A DNA stretch of 64,000 bases, from the NCBI GenBank assembly GCA_030052745.1, contig JANBVO010000029.1, forward strand, positions 372,001 through 436,000, written 5' to 3'. Made by a program: the position numbers and the translations under genes. The notes below the pieces were generated by a model that did not search any database, had not been told where the DNA came from, and saw only the letters and a list, made by a program, of their open reading frames with translations. Shown piece by piece: positions 35,432-46,721 of this stretch (positions are counted from its first letter, which is position 1; each line of letters begins with the position of its first letter). This stretch comes from Pleurostoma richardsiae. Its lineage: Eukaryota > Ascomycota > Sordariomycetes > Calosphaeriales > Pleurostomataceae.

Positions 35432-36260
35432 AGCGGTAGAATTGGAGACTGAAGGAGGCCTATACAGCTCCCACCAACCGTGCCGCAAATGCAGATCGAA
35501 GCCATCATCCGACGAAGCTAGAGGCCAAGGGTGAGAGCCATGATACCCAGGAGCACGCTTTCAAGAAGCAGGAAGAGCACATAAAGGCCAATTGGAGGAA
35601 ATTCCGAGCCAGAGGTCAATACGGATGATTGTCTCGTGCTGGGAAAGGCTTTGGGTGAGTGGCGCGGGGGGAACGATGACGTTGTTCTGAGCTGCGCAAG
35701 CATGGCTAGGAGAAGACACCGTAGGGCGGCGGGCTGGACCAGGTCTTGGATGGCCATCGGTAGAACATCACCAATTGAACCTCTGAACCGTCACTGAATT
35801 GCTTGCCTAGTATTTCAGGTGCTGCATTTGTCGTTGCGGGTTTGGTTTCTTACTGCTTCCCCAGGATTCCATTTTCGGCCAGGAGAAACGCCGGCAAGCG
35901 GTTGTTGGTCCGTGTTAGGTTGCTTTGACGCAGGGACATCGCGCTTCCACCAAAAAATTCACGCCTCAACCTCGACCCGCCCAAGCTTGCATCACTTTCC
36001 GAACAAAAGCACCTCTCCACCTCGCAAACGCACTCAATCACCTAAAAGCCCTTTCCTAGACCTTCGGCTACCTACCCACTACCTGCCGTCTCTACGCGTT
36101 CCTCATCCCTCAGCTGCGCGCCCGGCAACCCGACTCCCGCTCGAGCACATCGACAGCTTGACAGCTCGCATTTTAACCCGACTCGACCACGCTTAAGCTC
36201 GGCCTCTCCCGAGCTTTCCACCCGACCTACCTAGCAACCTGAGCTCTCAGAAGCTTCAAA
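35432..36260. other. Leader/promoter of YAG7-like gene
   Basis: No gene recognised. Pyrimidine-rich sequence from about 35960 to 36260 (many CTC and TCC runs) is typical of the leader of a highly expressed fungal gene. Confidence 0.5.
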
Positions 36261-37894
36261 ATGGCCGCCCCCTCTGTCCAGAACCCTCCCACCCAGTCCG
36301 AGTCCAAGTCAGCCAAGAAGAAGAAGGCCAAGTCTGAGCGCACCGAGTCTCCTGCACCAGCCTCCACCTCCACCCCCGACAAGCCTGCTTCTGTCGCCGC
36401 TGGTGAGGGTGACCAGGGCGATGCCTCTGACATCCCCATAGTTCGGGAGATCCAGAAGTGAGACAGTTTTGACCCCGCCGCTGTCGCGTGACCCGTTACT
36501 CACCTTGTGCTGCAGGAGCATCCGTAACGTCAACAAGAAGATCGTGGGTTCATTCCTTACCCTTCGCTCTGGACTGCGCAAAGAGAACTCTTGCTAACCT
36601 CGAACCGCCCAGACCAATGCTTCGAAAACCGACTCCCTGATTGCCGAGCACAAGGACAAGTCTCTAGATGAGCTTGTCGCCGCCAAGATCATCAATGCCG
36701 ACCAGAAGGCGCAGCACCTCAAGAAGCCTGGCCTGCTGATCCAGCTTTCCCAGCTAGAGGAGCAGCTAGCCCAATTCAAGAAGGTGGACCAGGACTACAA
36801 AGCCCGTATCTCTTCAGAGAAGGCCGAGCTCGAAAAGAGCCTCACGGAGAAGTTCGAGAAGGAGAAGGCAGATGCCCTGGCTGAGGTCAAGGAGAAGGCC
36901 GACGAGGGCGCCAAGAAGGCCCTGCATGATGGTTTCTTACTGCTGTCTCAGTTCCTGCGTCTTGCCGCTACCCGCCGTGAGGAGGGTGGTGACCCCAACC
37001 TAGATGAGAACCAGGCTCTGGAGGGCATCCTGCTCAAGGCCTACTCCGGCGACGAGAACGCGGTGGACGCTATGCTCAAGCTTGTGGAGGGCTCTGACGA
37101 GACTCCCCGCAGTGTCCAGGGTGCTCCGCTCACGACTACTTGTATTGTTCTCTCCTTTCCAATTCGTAGGCTCATCTGCTGACCTTGCACAGATGCCCAA
37201 ATCAAGGCAGCTGCTCAGGCCCACGCCGTTCCTCTCTTCCAGACTGAGGCTGTGCCGGAGGAGCCCGTGCCGGCAACCGAGACTCCCGCCCCCGCTACGG
37301 ACCCCACGATCGCCCACGCAAGCATGACAGAGATTGACGCCGGTGCGGATGTTGCCCTTGTCAACGGACACACTGAGCCACAGACCAACGGATTGCCCGC
37401 CAATGCTGAGGTCGGTGACAATGCTGCAAATGCAGCTGCGGAGAATCAGTGGAATGCCAGCACGGAGCCACTTTCCATGACCACCTCACAGGAGTGGGTC
37501 GAGGTTCCTCGCGATCCGGCTGAGACGGAGACTGGCCTGAATGCTACTCCTGCTGCCCCTGCGAACACCCAGTCCTGGGCTGATGAGGCCGCCGACGCCC
37601 ACGCTGAGGTATGCACAAGCCCTCCCTTCTGTTCCTAATTGGAGCGTTTCCGTGCTTGGTGCCAGATATGTACTAACGTCCCACAAGCAGCCGGCTGCTC
37701 CGGCCGTCGCCGAAAACGACGGCTTCCAGAGTGTCCACCGCAACCGCGGCCGTGACAACCGCGAGGGTGGAGGATGGCGTGGTGGCCGTGGCAACTACCG
37801 TGGCCGCGGCAACTTCCGAGGCGAGGGACGGGGCCGTGGCCGTGGCGGCCGCGGCGGACGAGGCGGTCCCCGTCGGGACGCCCCCGAGTCATAG
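36261..37894 (+). CDS. YAG7-like RNA-binding/ribosome-associated protein with RGG tail
   Basis: Five exons (36261-36457, 36516-36543, 36613-37141, 37193-37608, 37691-37894) give 457 residues. The N-terminus is Ser/Pro/Lys-rich (KKKKAK). A helical dimerisation-type region follows (SIRNVNKKITNAS, then DELVAAKIINADQKAQHLKKPGL and a long coiled coil), and then a Pro/Ala-rich linker containing SQEWVEVPR. The end is an RGG box (GRGNYRGRGNFRGEGRGRGR) that would bind RNA. The layout matches fungal YAG7 homologues, abundant polysome-associated proteins of poorly known function. Codon bias and the pyrimidine-rich leader suggest strong expression. The 28-nt second exon is small but supported by clear GT-AG sites on both sides. 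Confidence 0.85.
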
Positions 37895-40238
37895 AGGACG
37901 ACTCGACGGCCGCGCTCTTACCGCCGGCGATCACTGGGTATCAACCGCCAGCTCTCTTCTAGCATATACTCTCACCACCGCCGTCTCCGTGTACAGTCTT
38001 GGCGTACCATGCGCGCGGTCGCTCAGGCGGCCCTGATTCGCCATGCCGCCGCCGACACGAACACCCTTTCTAGCCCTGTTAATGTCACATCTCCTCCGAC
38101 AACTCCTGCTGCGTTTGCCCGTCCACGACCGTTTCCTTGGTAATGAAGACTTATTGGTTGGATTGTAATGAGGGGAACAAAAACAGGTCAAGGAAAGGAA
38201 AAGTGATGGAGGGGGAAAATAAAAGGAACAAGCATTGTCGTCGAGCCTTGCTAATTCTCTGCCCATCATCAAGTGGAACATATCGTCCCTTGGTTGCTTC
38301 TTCTTTTTCTCTTTCGTCCACCACACATGCATGGATCGGATTGTTGCCGGGGTTGCATCACTGCATGCATGCATTAGCTTATTTCTCTGCCTCTCGCGGC
38401 GAGACACAAACCCCCCCCTCTCCGACGAGTTGATGGCGAGCTTCTCATGGAACGCATTTTGAGCACGTGTATTATCGAGACTGGCTGGCATACATAAAAG
38501 CACGAAGAGACAGAGCATGATACCCAGGAATCTCTCGTTTTATCTGGCGGATACAGTGAGATCTGAGCGGCCATATAGTCACGGTCCGTCGCGTGAAGGG
38601 GAGCAATCGGATAGTAAGGTTTTGCCCTGTACTGATCAGGCGTGAACTCGGCCCTTCCGCAACATCGCTAGTTATGAAGCAGATCGACAGGAGATAGACC
38701 CATCTGTTGTCACCGCTGAGCCGAAGCCCGATCGCGCTCACCGTCGCACTAACTAACCTACCTTAGGCACGTTGGCCGACTTGAAGCTGCCATATCAGCG
38801 GAAATGGTACCCGGGCAGACTGGTAAAGCCGGACCTAATTTCAAATATTAAGTTCGATGATCTTATTAGAGAACGGTAACGCACCTCAGAGAGTACGTAA
38901 CAGAACCCTGCGCCGAATGAGGAGCATACCGAGCAACCAAACACTGTCCCAGCGTTGGTGACAGCCCGATATTCACGGTCTGTGGATATAATGAAGAAGC
39001 CGAGGCGCCTACTGCCTCTGTCTTGAGCTTGCGTGTGTCATTAAACTGAACAGTGTCAACGCTCTCGGAACCCTCGCCTTCAGGACGAGCCACCTTGTTC
39101 GAACTTGCTACAATCTTGAGACCCCGAGGCCGTATCTTCACCACGTGTGCTTTAAGTCACTGTAGAGGTTCAGGGTCCTCCTCGCCCACTGAGTTGCTCT
39201 ACTGCCGACGCACACCGCTGGGTCATCCAGATACTCATGTGCTGTGCAAATTTGATTACCTAAGACAGCTCTGGTGAAGTCTGCGTATCAGCGGCTCGGT
39301 ACTGTGGCCGTGACTTGACCGCATCAAGTCTAGCGGGATCTGAGTTTTGGCGGATAAAATCACTGCACCCTGGAGAGAAGGCGCAGCCTCCCACTGGCCA
39401 AGCAGGGGCAGGTACATGTATTTTGTGCACGGAGTACATTGAGGTGATCGAGAGACAGAAGTCATGACGATAGCAATTGATCTCGAGGGAGGACCTTCAG
39501 ACTCCCCTCAGCACCTTCTTCGCGCTCCTCAGCCGATACGTCCTTTCTCTAGGAAGGGAAGTGAGCGAGACGAGAGTAGGCGAGGCTCGTAACCAACTGA
39601 CGTGCTGCTGAGATAAGAAATGATCCGTTTGTTGCCAACCCTGATTCTGCAACATCATCCAAAAAAGGGTACCTACATTTTCGGGGCGTTATGCTTTAGC
39701 AGACCCACACTGTCTGCACTGTGCCGAACCACTCCGGAAAAAGAGTTGAGCTTCACAGTGCACAGTGCCGGTTCCTTCCCCCTCGTTAGCGGACCTCTTG
39801 CATCAGCCCAGATTGGTGAGGAATCGACCCATTCTCCACACCCTCAACCGCAATCCCATGGTCCCAGCCCCCGCCTCCCTCCGAAACGTGAACTTTACGG
39901 AGCGCCTGGGTGTACTGTACCGTACCGTGCAGGCATTGCAGGCACTGTGCCTCAGTGCCCTTCCTCCCTTGCGCGCCGTATCTGATCTGCTAATCTCCGC
40001 ACTGCGTCTGGCACCCAGGCACGAACCTCGCACTTCCCTCACAATCGGCATCGAATCGCATTCGACGGTCTGCCTTAGCTGTAAAACCACCGCCAACCTA
40101 CACCACCCCAGCAGCTGCAGCACCCGCGAGCACCGTTCTACACCGCACAGAGATCGAAGGAATTTCCTTCGTCTCTTTTTCCCTTTCCACTGCCCGGAGC
40201 CGATCGCATGTCGGTCAAGTGATAAATCCGTTTTTATC
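37895..40238. other. 2.3-kb intergenic region and long KDM4 leader
   Basis: The first 600 bp are the presumed YAG7-like 3' region. No gene was recognised in 38500-39600. From about 39850 an open frame without stop leads in frame into the demethylase ATG. Around 39700-39960 short GGCAC/GTGCC palindromes recur. Confidence 0.4.
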
Positions 40239-43200
40239 ATGTCGACCGAAGCGACCGGCGCTGTGGCGCCGGACGAATCGACAATCGCCGTCATGCACCC
40301 AGCACCTCCCCAGCTCGGCGACCTCGAGAGCTCCAAGCCCACCGGTTTGCATTCCCCCCCCGACTCCAACAATGACATGAAACTCGACGGCAGCGACTCC
40401 GAGCTTAGCGATCTGGACGACGCCGCCATTGCCGACGACCTCAAGGATGTCAACCCCCCTGTCGAAGTCGTCGACGACATCGGCGACGTCCTGCCCGACC
40501 ACTGGTCCGGCACCGTCCCCGTCTTTAAGCCCGCCATGCACCAGTTCAAGGACTTCAAGAGATTCGTACGTGGCACCGGTTACTTCCTAGTTCAAGGCGA
40601 GCCCCTCTGAATTGGTAATGGAGCTAACTGAGGGCTGCAGATGGAGAAGGTCGACTCCTATGGCATGAAGTCTGGCATCATCAAGATTATTCCCCCTGAC
40701 GAGTGGAAGAGCTCGCTCCCACCTCTGGACGACCTCGTCAAGACGATCCGTGTCAAGGAACCGATTAAGCAAGAGATCATGGGCTCCAACGGAACGTACC
40801 GTCAAGTCAACATCCTACATCAGCGCTCCTACAACCTCCCCCAATGGAGACAGTTATGCGACCAGAGCGAACATCAACCACCCGCGAGACGGGGCGAACG
40901 TCGTGCAAATGCGGACAAGCCCAAGCCTGCCCCTCGCACGCGGGCGGCTGCGGCTGCGGCTGCACCTGCTCCATCTGCTGGAGGCAGTAGCCCAGCGAAG
41001 AAGGGACGTCGGCGCGGGAAGCCTCTGAAGGGGAAAGCCAAGCGAGAATCCACCAAGGAAGATGCCGAGGAACCTATTGATCGGCCTATGACGCCTGTTT
41101 CTCCCAAGCCCGAGCCCCAGGGAGACAATCTCCTTGCGTCCGTGGAACAGGACCCCGGAATCAAGGAGGAAGACGATGAAGGTTGTGATGACACCCCACC
41201 TGTCCGACGGATGGGCTTCAGCCGTCAGGCGAAACCCAAGATCCAGTCAACATCCGCCCGCCGCAAGTACAGCAAGCGCGAGGGCTCTGCCGTCATCGAC
41301 GAGGCTGCGTTCAAGGATTGGGACTACCGTATGGACATATCCGACTATACCCCGGAGCGATGCGAGGAACTGGAGAGGATCTACTGGAAGACTTTGACGT
41401 ACGCACCTCCACTATATGGCGCCGATCTTCTCGGAACCCTCTTCGAAGAATCTACGGACACGTGGAATCTCAACAAGCTGCCCAACCTTCTTGATGTCCT
41501 GGGTACCAAGGTACCCGGAGTCAATACAGCATACCTGTACTTGGGGATGTGGAAAGCGACCTTCGCTTGGCACCTTGAAGATGTGGATTTGTACAGCATC
41601 AACTATCTTCACTTCGGTGCACCGAAGCAGTGGTACAGTATATCCCAAGCAGATGCTCGCCGATTCGAGGCCGCGATGAAGAGCATTTGGCCAACAGAAG
41701 CCAAAGCCTGTGACCAGTTTCTGCGTCACAAAGCATTCTTGATCTCGCCAGCCCACCTCAAGCAGCACTTCAACATTACGGTCAACAAATGCGTCTCGTA
41801 TCCTGGCGAATTCGTCGTCACCTACCCTTATGGCTATCACTCTGGATTTAACCTGGGCTACAACTGCGCAGAGGCTGTCAACTTTGCCCTGGAGTCATGG
41901 CTCCCCATGGGAAAAATTGCCAAGAAGTGCGAGTGCGCGGAAGCTCAGGACAGTGTCTGGGTTGATGTCTATGAGATTGAGCGTAAGCTTCGGGGCGAAT
42001 CTACAGAGTACGAGGAAACGGAAGATGAGGACGAAGAGGATGAGGATGACGACGAAGAGATGACCGGCCTTCCCACACCTACTTCGACCCATACCGTGCG
42101 AATCAAGGCCGCGAGCAAGAAGAGGAAGCGTGCGGCGGGTGCAAAAGACGGCAAAGAGAAGAAGGCAAAGAAGATTCGCCTTCGTGTCAAGAAGTACGTT
42201 GAGCCACCTTGCTGCTTGTGCCCTAACGATATACCCGGCGCCGAGATCCTCCCTACCGATGACGGGCGGAAAGCCCACCGTCTCTGCGCCCTGTATCTTC
42301 CGGAGACATACATCGAAACATTGGATGATAAAGAGATCGTCACCAATGTCGAAAACATCACGAAGGCGCGGCTTGATCTCAAGTGCCTCTACTGTCGTTC
42401 CAAGAGAGGTGCTTGCTTCCAGTGTTCACAGAAGAAGTGTGCAAGATCGTACCACGCGACTTGCGCGGCGGCGGCGGGTGTTTGGGTGGAGGAAGGCGAT
42501 GTCCCGGTCCACGGCGAAGACGGGACGATCTACAAGGAGCAGGCTTTCGACTTCAGTTGTCGTTTCCACCGGACCAAGAGAGATAAGAAGATGGATGGAG
42601 ATGCTCTGGAAGAAGACCAACGCACTCGGCGGGCCGCTGCCTCGACCAAAAAGGGCGACATTTGTCAATTACAGTACTACAGAGGTGACATATTTGCGGG
42701 CGTCGTCGTGGAGAACCGGGTCGATGAGGAGACTTTCCTCTTGGATATCATTCCAAACGGGTATGTCAGTATCAAAGATGTACGAAAACCAACGCTGACC
42801 TTTAGCAGTGACCGTGTCGAGGTGGAGTGGAAGTGGCTGCTCGTGCCTGATCCGGCTGATTTCCGACTTCCCAAGGCCCCTCCCAATGCATTACCAATGC
42901 CTACCTCGAGAAAGGCGAAGGACAAGATCAACGCGACGAAGCGGCAGCTCGAGGGCTATCCTCGAGCAGATGACCTATTCGTGGAGGGTGGCTTTACCTG
43001 GGCAGAATTCCACACATGCAAGACCGAGGACTGCACCAACAAGGCACAGGCCAAGGTTGACATGTCCAGAGCGGATCAAGTGTGGCATTATCTCGGAAAG
43101 ACGTCGACGGAATCAAAGGCGCAATACACCGAAGACCCCCGCAGGCCGCAACATAATGCCAAGAGTAACTTCCTCGATACAATACCAAAGCCTCCACCGC

Positions 43201-44833
43201 CTCCCCGCCCACAGCCTCGCGTATCCTATGGAGCGGCTCCGCCCTCTCAGTTACTCACCGGCGCAGCTCCGAAGAACGAGAAGCCCTACGTCTACAAACC
43301 CAGAAAACCAGTTCCCCCATTGGCATACGCCAGCCCGTACACGCAGCACCAATTCATGCCCAAGATGGCTGCTACTCCTCCAGCGCAACAGCTGCCTTAT
43401 AATGGAGAGCCAAGGCTCAGCAAACCTGCCATGCCGTTTATATCAGACAAGTTTGCGCCGATGGTGGGCAACGGGGCCTTGCAACGGCAACAATCAGCAG
43501 GGCCGACCATGTTTGTGCCTAAGCAGAACGTCCAGCTGCAGGCTAGCCCATGGCCAGCATCATCTGCCTTCAGAAGCCCCTATGGTCAGGGTGTCCCTCA
43601 GCAGGGAGCTGTCATGCCGAGCCAACCACCTGTGCAGACGATATCTCCACAACAGCTCTCGCTGTTTTCTACGACGCATACTCCGCAGCCGCCCCAGCTG
43701 CAGCAGCCACCGCAACCTCCGCGGCCTCAACAACCACCTCAGCACGCCTACCAGAAGTATGCATTCTTCCAGGTCAACCACAACCGGTAAGCATCCCACG
43801 CCTTTCCATTGTAGCAAAGGCACTCCTAACTGCTGGCATCGCGTACAGAGACTCTTCAAGGTATCGGACACCCTATACGCCTTGGGGCGGTTTCACCAAC
43901 GGCTATGAAGGCAATCTCCGTGCGCATCTCATGAGGAAACCGGACGCTATATTCAAAGATCGGCGCCTGAGCTTCGGATTAGGCGGTGGATTGCAGGGCC
44001 TCACGCGGCCACCGTCGCATAAATACAGCAGCTCGACCGGCTCATTGAGATCATCGCCGTTTAGCCCGTCACATGCCCGGTCTCTATCCGGGGCGGCTTC
44101 TCCCGCCTCGTCTCAGATGTCGCCGCCGCCGCTGCCGGCGAAGGGACATCAACGCGTCCCCTCGACGCCTAAGGCGCCATTACATCCTGCCATTCGACCT
44201 CAGTTTGGGAGTGCCTGGCAGCAAAGCCAGAACCCTACCCCGTCACAACCAACGCAGCACGGCCAAGTGGGTGCCACTATTGGAGCCCAGCAGCCGTCCG
44301 CGTCAACTTCCACCGCGGTGGAGGGGGTACGTCCGAGAACGGCAGAGGCTGATAGGTCATCAATGCCGCCGCCACCCGGGCCGCAGCACACTCCTGGTAA
44401 TACGAATAATATAACGGCGTCGGGTCCATATCCTTCGCCTCTTTCATTCGAACCGGATGACGACCTGGGACTGCAAGGCTCTCCAGCTCAGCAGCTAATG
44501 CAGCAGCTGCGTCGTATATCAGACCCAAAAGATTCTCCCTTCAGGCGATCACGACCTGGGTCGCGTGCGAGCTCACGAGGCCACACTCCCAGATCGAGCC
44601 TCAACCAGCTGCCGACAATAAAGCCACATGGAACGTGGGAGCAACAGAGACCGGTCCCGGCTCCGGTGCAGCAGGCTACTGCAACGCTGCAGCAAGCAAC
44701 TGCGACGTCGCTGGCCGCAAACGGTGTCGCCGTCCGCGAATTCCCCGAGGATCCTGCTGAGTCAATGGCTCTGGTCGAGAAGATGATGATGAACCTCCGC
44801 AGAGCGAGTGAGAGGAGTTCGCTCGGTACTTGA
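40239..44833 (+). CDS. KDM4/JMJD2-type histone lysine demethylase (JmjN-JmjC-PHD)
   Basis: Three exons (40239-40565, 40641-43786, 43849-44833) give about 1,485 residues. Domains in order: an acidic start; JmjN at about residues 93-135 (VPVFKPAMHQFKDFKRF...IIPPDEWK); a Lys/Arg-rich linker; JmjC at about 380-560 with the Fe(II) ligands in WHLEDVDLYSINYLHFG (H, E) and in GYHSGFNLGYN (second H), plus NKCVSYPGEF; an acidic run; a PHD/extended PHD zinc region (CCLCPNDIPGAEILP...HRLCALYLPE, then CLYCRSKRGACFQC...HATCA); and a long Pro/Gln-rich tail. The enzyme should remove methyl groups from H3K9 or H3K36 using 2-oxoglutarate, Fe(II) and O2. A 48-nt stop-free segment (42761-42808) has perfect splice signals and may be a further intron. 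Confidence 0.93.
42761..42808 (+). other. Possible 48-nt in-frame intron in the KDM4 gene
   Basis: GTATGT at the 5' end, a CTGAC branch-like site and CAG at the 3' end; 48 nt is divisible by three and has no stop, so the protein reads on either way (PNG-DRVEVEW when removed). Confidence 0.55.
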
Positions 44834-45829
44834 GGTTCGCCTCACATGCTGATGGATGACTGTGTACGAATTAGGACGACTACTTGGACGCTTTGATGAC
44901 AGGGATGGGATTTGAAAATAGGATGGCGTGGAGTCGGGACAGGTCCTTTATTGACGCTGTCGACGGCGGTTTGAGTTGGTCTCAGGGATAACGGAAGAGC
45001 TTCATGGCCCCAGCAACCGGGCCGCATAACGCAACAGTCGTTCGGGCCTTTGCCCTCTGGCATGGCTGGTGGCAAACATTGCAGGGCTTCTTGGCGGCGA
45101 TGACTTCTTGCACGCGGTCTCCTATCCTGGTGAGACCGTATATACATACATACCTAGTTATTGCTAGATGCGACGGTCTGTCGCTTGATTGTGACCAGGT
45201 TTGCGTTCATTCACACGGCATGGTTGGTCGGATGGCGTTGACTGATGCCGTGCTGTATATCATGGGTATGAGTATCTATCTTCTGCAGCACAACAGGACC
45301 AGCCCATTCTGTGAACGGTCGCACGGCGTGGAGCTGCATCCTCAGTGACATTGTGCACCCATCGCCTCGCAAAATGAGGCGTCGCCGATGATGATGTGGC
45401 CTGCTAGTGCGTCTCCCTGTGATAGGCGGAGGGATCGCCAGGCACAGGACGGCCTCTGACGTCAGGCCTCTTGCACAAAGCCGTCGCACAAGACTGACCA
45501 TTTCAATTCCTGTTTTGCCTTGTGACGGAGACGGAAATTATAAAAACATTGCTCTGAGACCCTTTTGCCATCGCTAATGCACGTTGGTAAAGTGTCGCGA
45601 AGCATCGCATCGCATAAACCGAGATCTAGTCGCACGGAGTGACGGATAACGGGGACTCTTGTCTCATCGGTCTTTGTCTACCCGGGAGGGACGGACACAC
45701 ATACATCACCACTCGATCCACTCTTCTCACGCCTCATTCTGTACCTCAGCGCGGAGCCAACAGAGCCCAGCATCGCAAGAAAAGGCGACGGAAAAGAAAG
45801 GAGGAAACGATAAAAAAGAAAGGGAAAGA
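44834..45829. other. Intergenic
   Basis: KDM4 3' region, then a purine-rich leader (about 45775-45829) before the NTF2-like gene. Nothing else recognised. Confidence 0.4.
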
Positions 45830-46288
45830 ATGGTCGGCCACAACAACTCCATCCGCGCGCGCAACCACCGCGCCGCGCGCGACTCCGAGGCGCTGCTCTG
45901 GCGCGCGTACTGCGACTCCGGGTCGCTGGCGCGCACGTACCTCGACCCGGACTGCGTGGTCATCAACCCGCTGGTGCACCCGGCCGGCAGCGACGCGCCG
46001 CTGTCGGCCGAGTCGGAGCCCACGCTGCAGGAGGCGCTGGGCCGGATGACGCCGTGGACGACGTACCGCATGTTCAAGGGGGAGGGGCAGCCGGCGGTGG
46101 TGGAGGTGGACATGATGGCCGTGTGCATCATGTACAGGGTGGAGGTGAGGAGGGCGCCGGAGGGGGGGCAGGGGTCGGAGGAGAAGGCCGAGGAGAAGAG
46201 GGAGGGGAGGGTGACGAGTATATGGAGGCAGGGGGCGGGCGGGGACTATAGGTTGTGCGCGCAGCATGTTGCTGTGGAGGGGGGATGA
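45830..46288 (+). CDS. Small NTF2-like/SnoaL-fold protein
   Basis: A single exon of 152 residues. It reads RDSEALLWRAYCDSGSLARTYLDPDCVVINPLV, a middle part ending MTPWTTYRMF, then VVEVDMMAVCIMYRVEVRR and the closing TSIWRQGAGGDYRLCAQHVAVE. The order helix-helix-DPDCVVI-strand and the final 'SIWR...W/YRLCAQH' strands are typical of the NTF2-like fold (SnoaL/DUF4440 type). No enzyme activity can be assigned. Third positions are almost all G or C (except a purine-rich insertion around residues 108-125), unlike the genes next to it. The start is the first ATG after an A/G-rich leader. Confidence 0.7.
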   Translation: MVGHNNSIRARNHRAARDSEALLWRAYCDSGSLARTYLDPDCVVINPLVHPAGSDAPLSAESEPTLQEALGRMTPWTTYRMFKGEGQPAVVEVDMMAVCIMYRVEVRRAPEGGQGSEEKAEEKREGRVTSIWRQGAGGDYRLCAQHVAVEGG

Positions 46289-46721
46289 GGAGGGTGTGGG
46301 TAGGAGGGAAGTGGCTCAAAAAAAGGTATGGTTGGGGGAAGGGGATGGAGTTTGGGAAAGGGGCATGCATGGAAAGGCGGCGTGAGGGTGGGCATGGTCA
46401 CGATCTTGTAGGGCTGGACCGCTTCATGGTTGGTTGGTGCTTGCATTCTGGTTCTGTAATGGGTCAAGGTTGATATTAAAGCTTGAATGAGAAGGCCTCT
46501 TGGACATTCTCAAGTAAATGTGGCAGTCCTCAATCAACGAACTGACTGGGTGAGACGAGAAAAGGGGTCAAAAAGAAAACGCCTTGTCGAACCTCCATAC
46601 TGACGCAGTTCAACCATCCGCATGAACATGTGGATAGCGAAATGCCAAGTCGGAGTCTTCAACACACCCCATCTAGGAGCCCGGGACCCTGGCTCTAGTA
46701 GCAAACGCCTCACTCTATCCC
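46289..46721. other. Convergent spacer
   Basis: Lies between the ends of the NTF2-like and P450 genes; nothing recognised. Confidence 0.4.
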
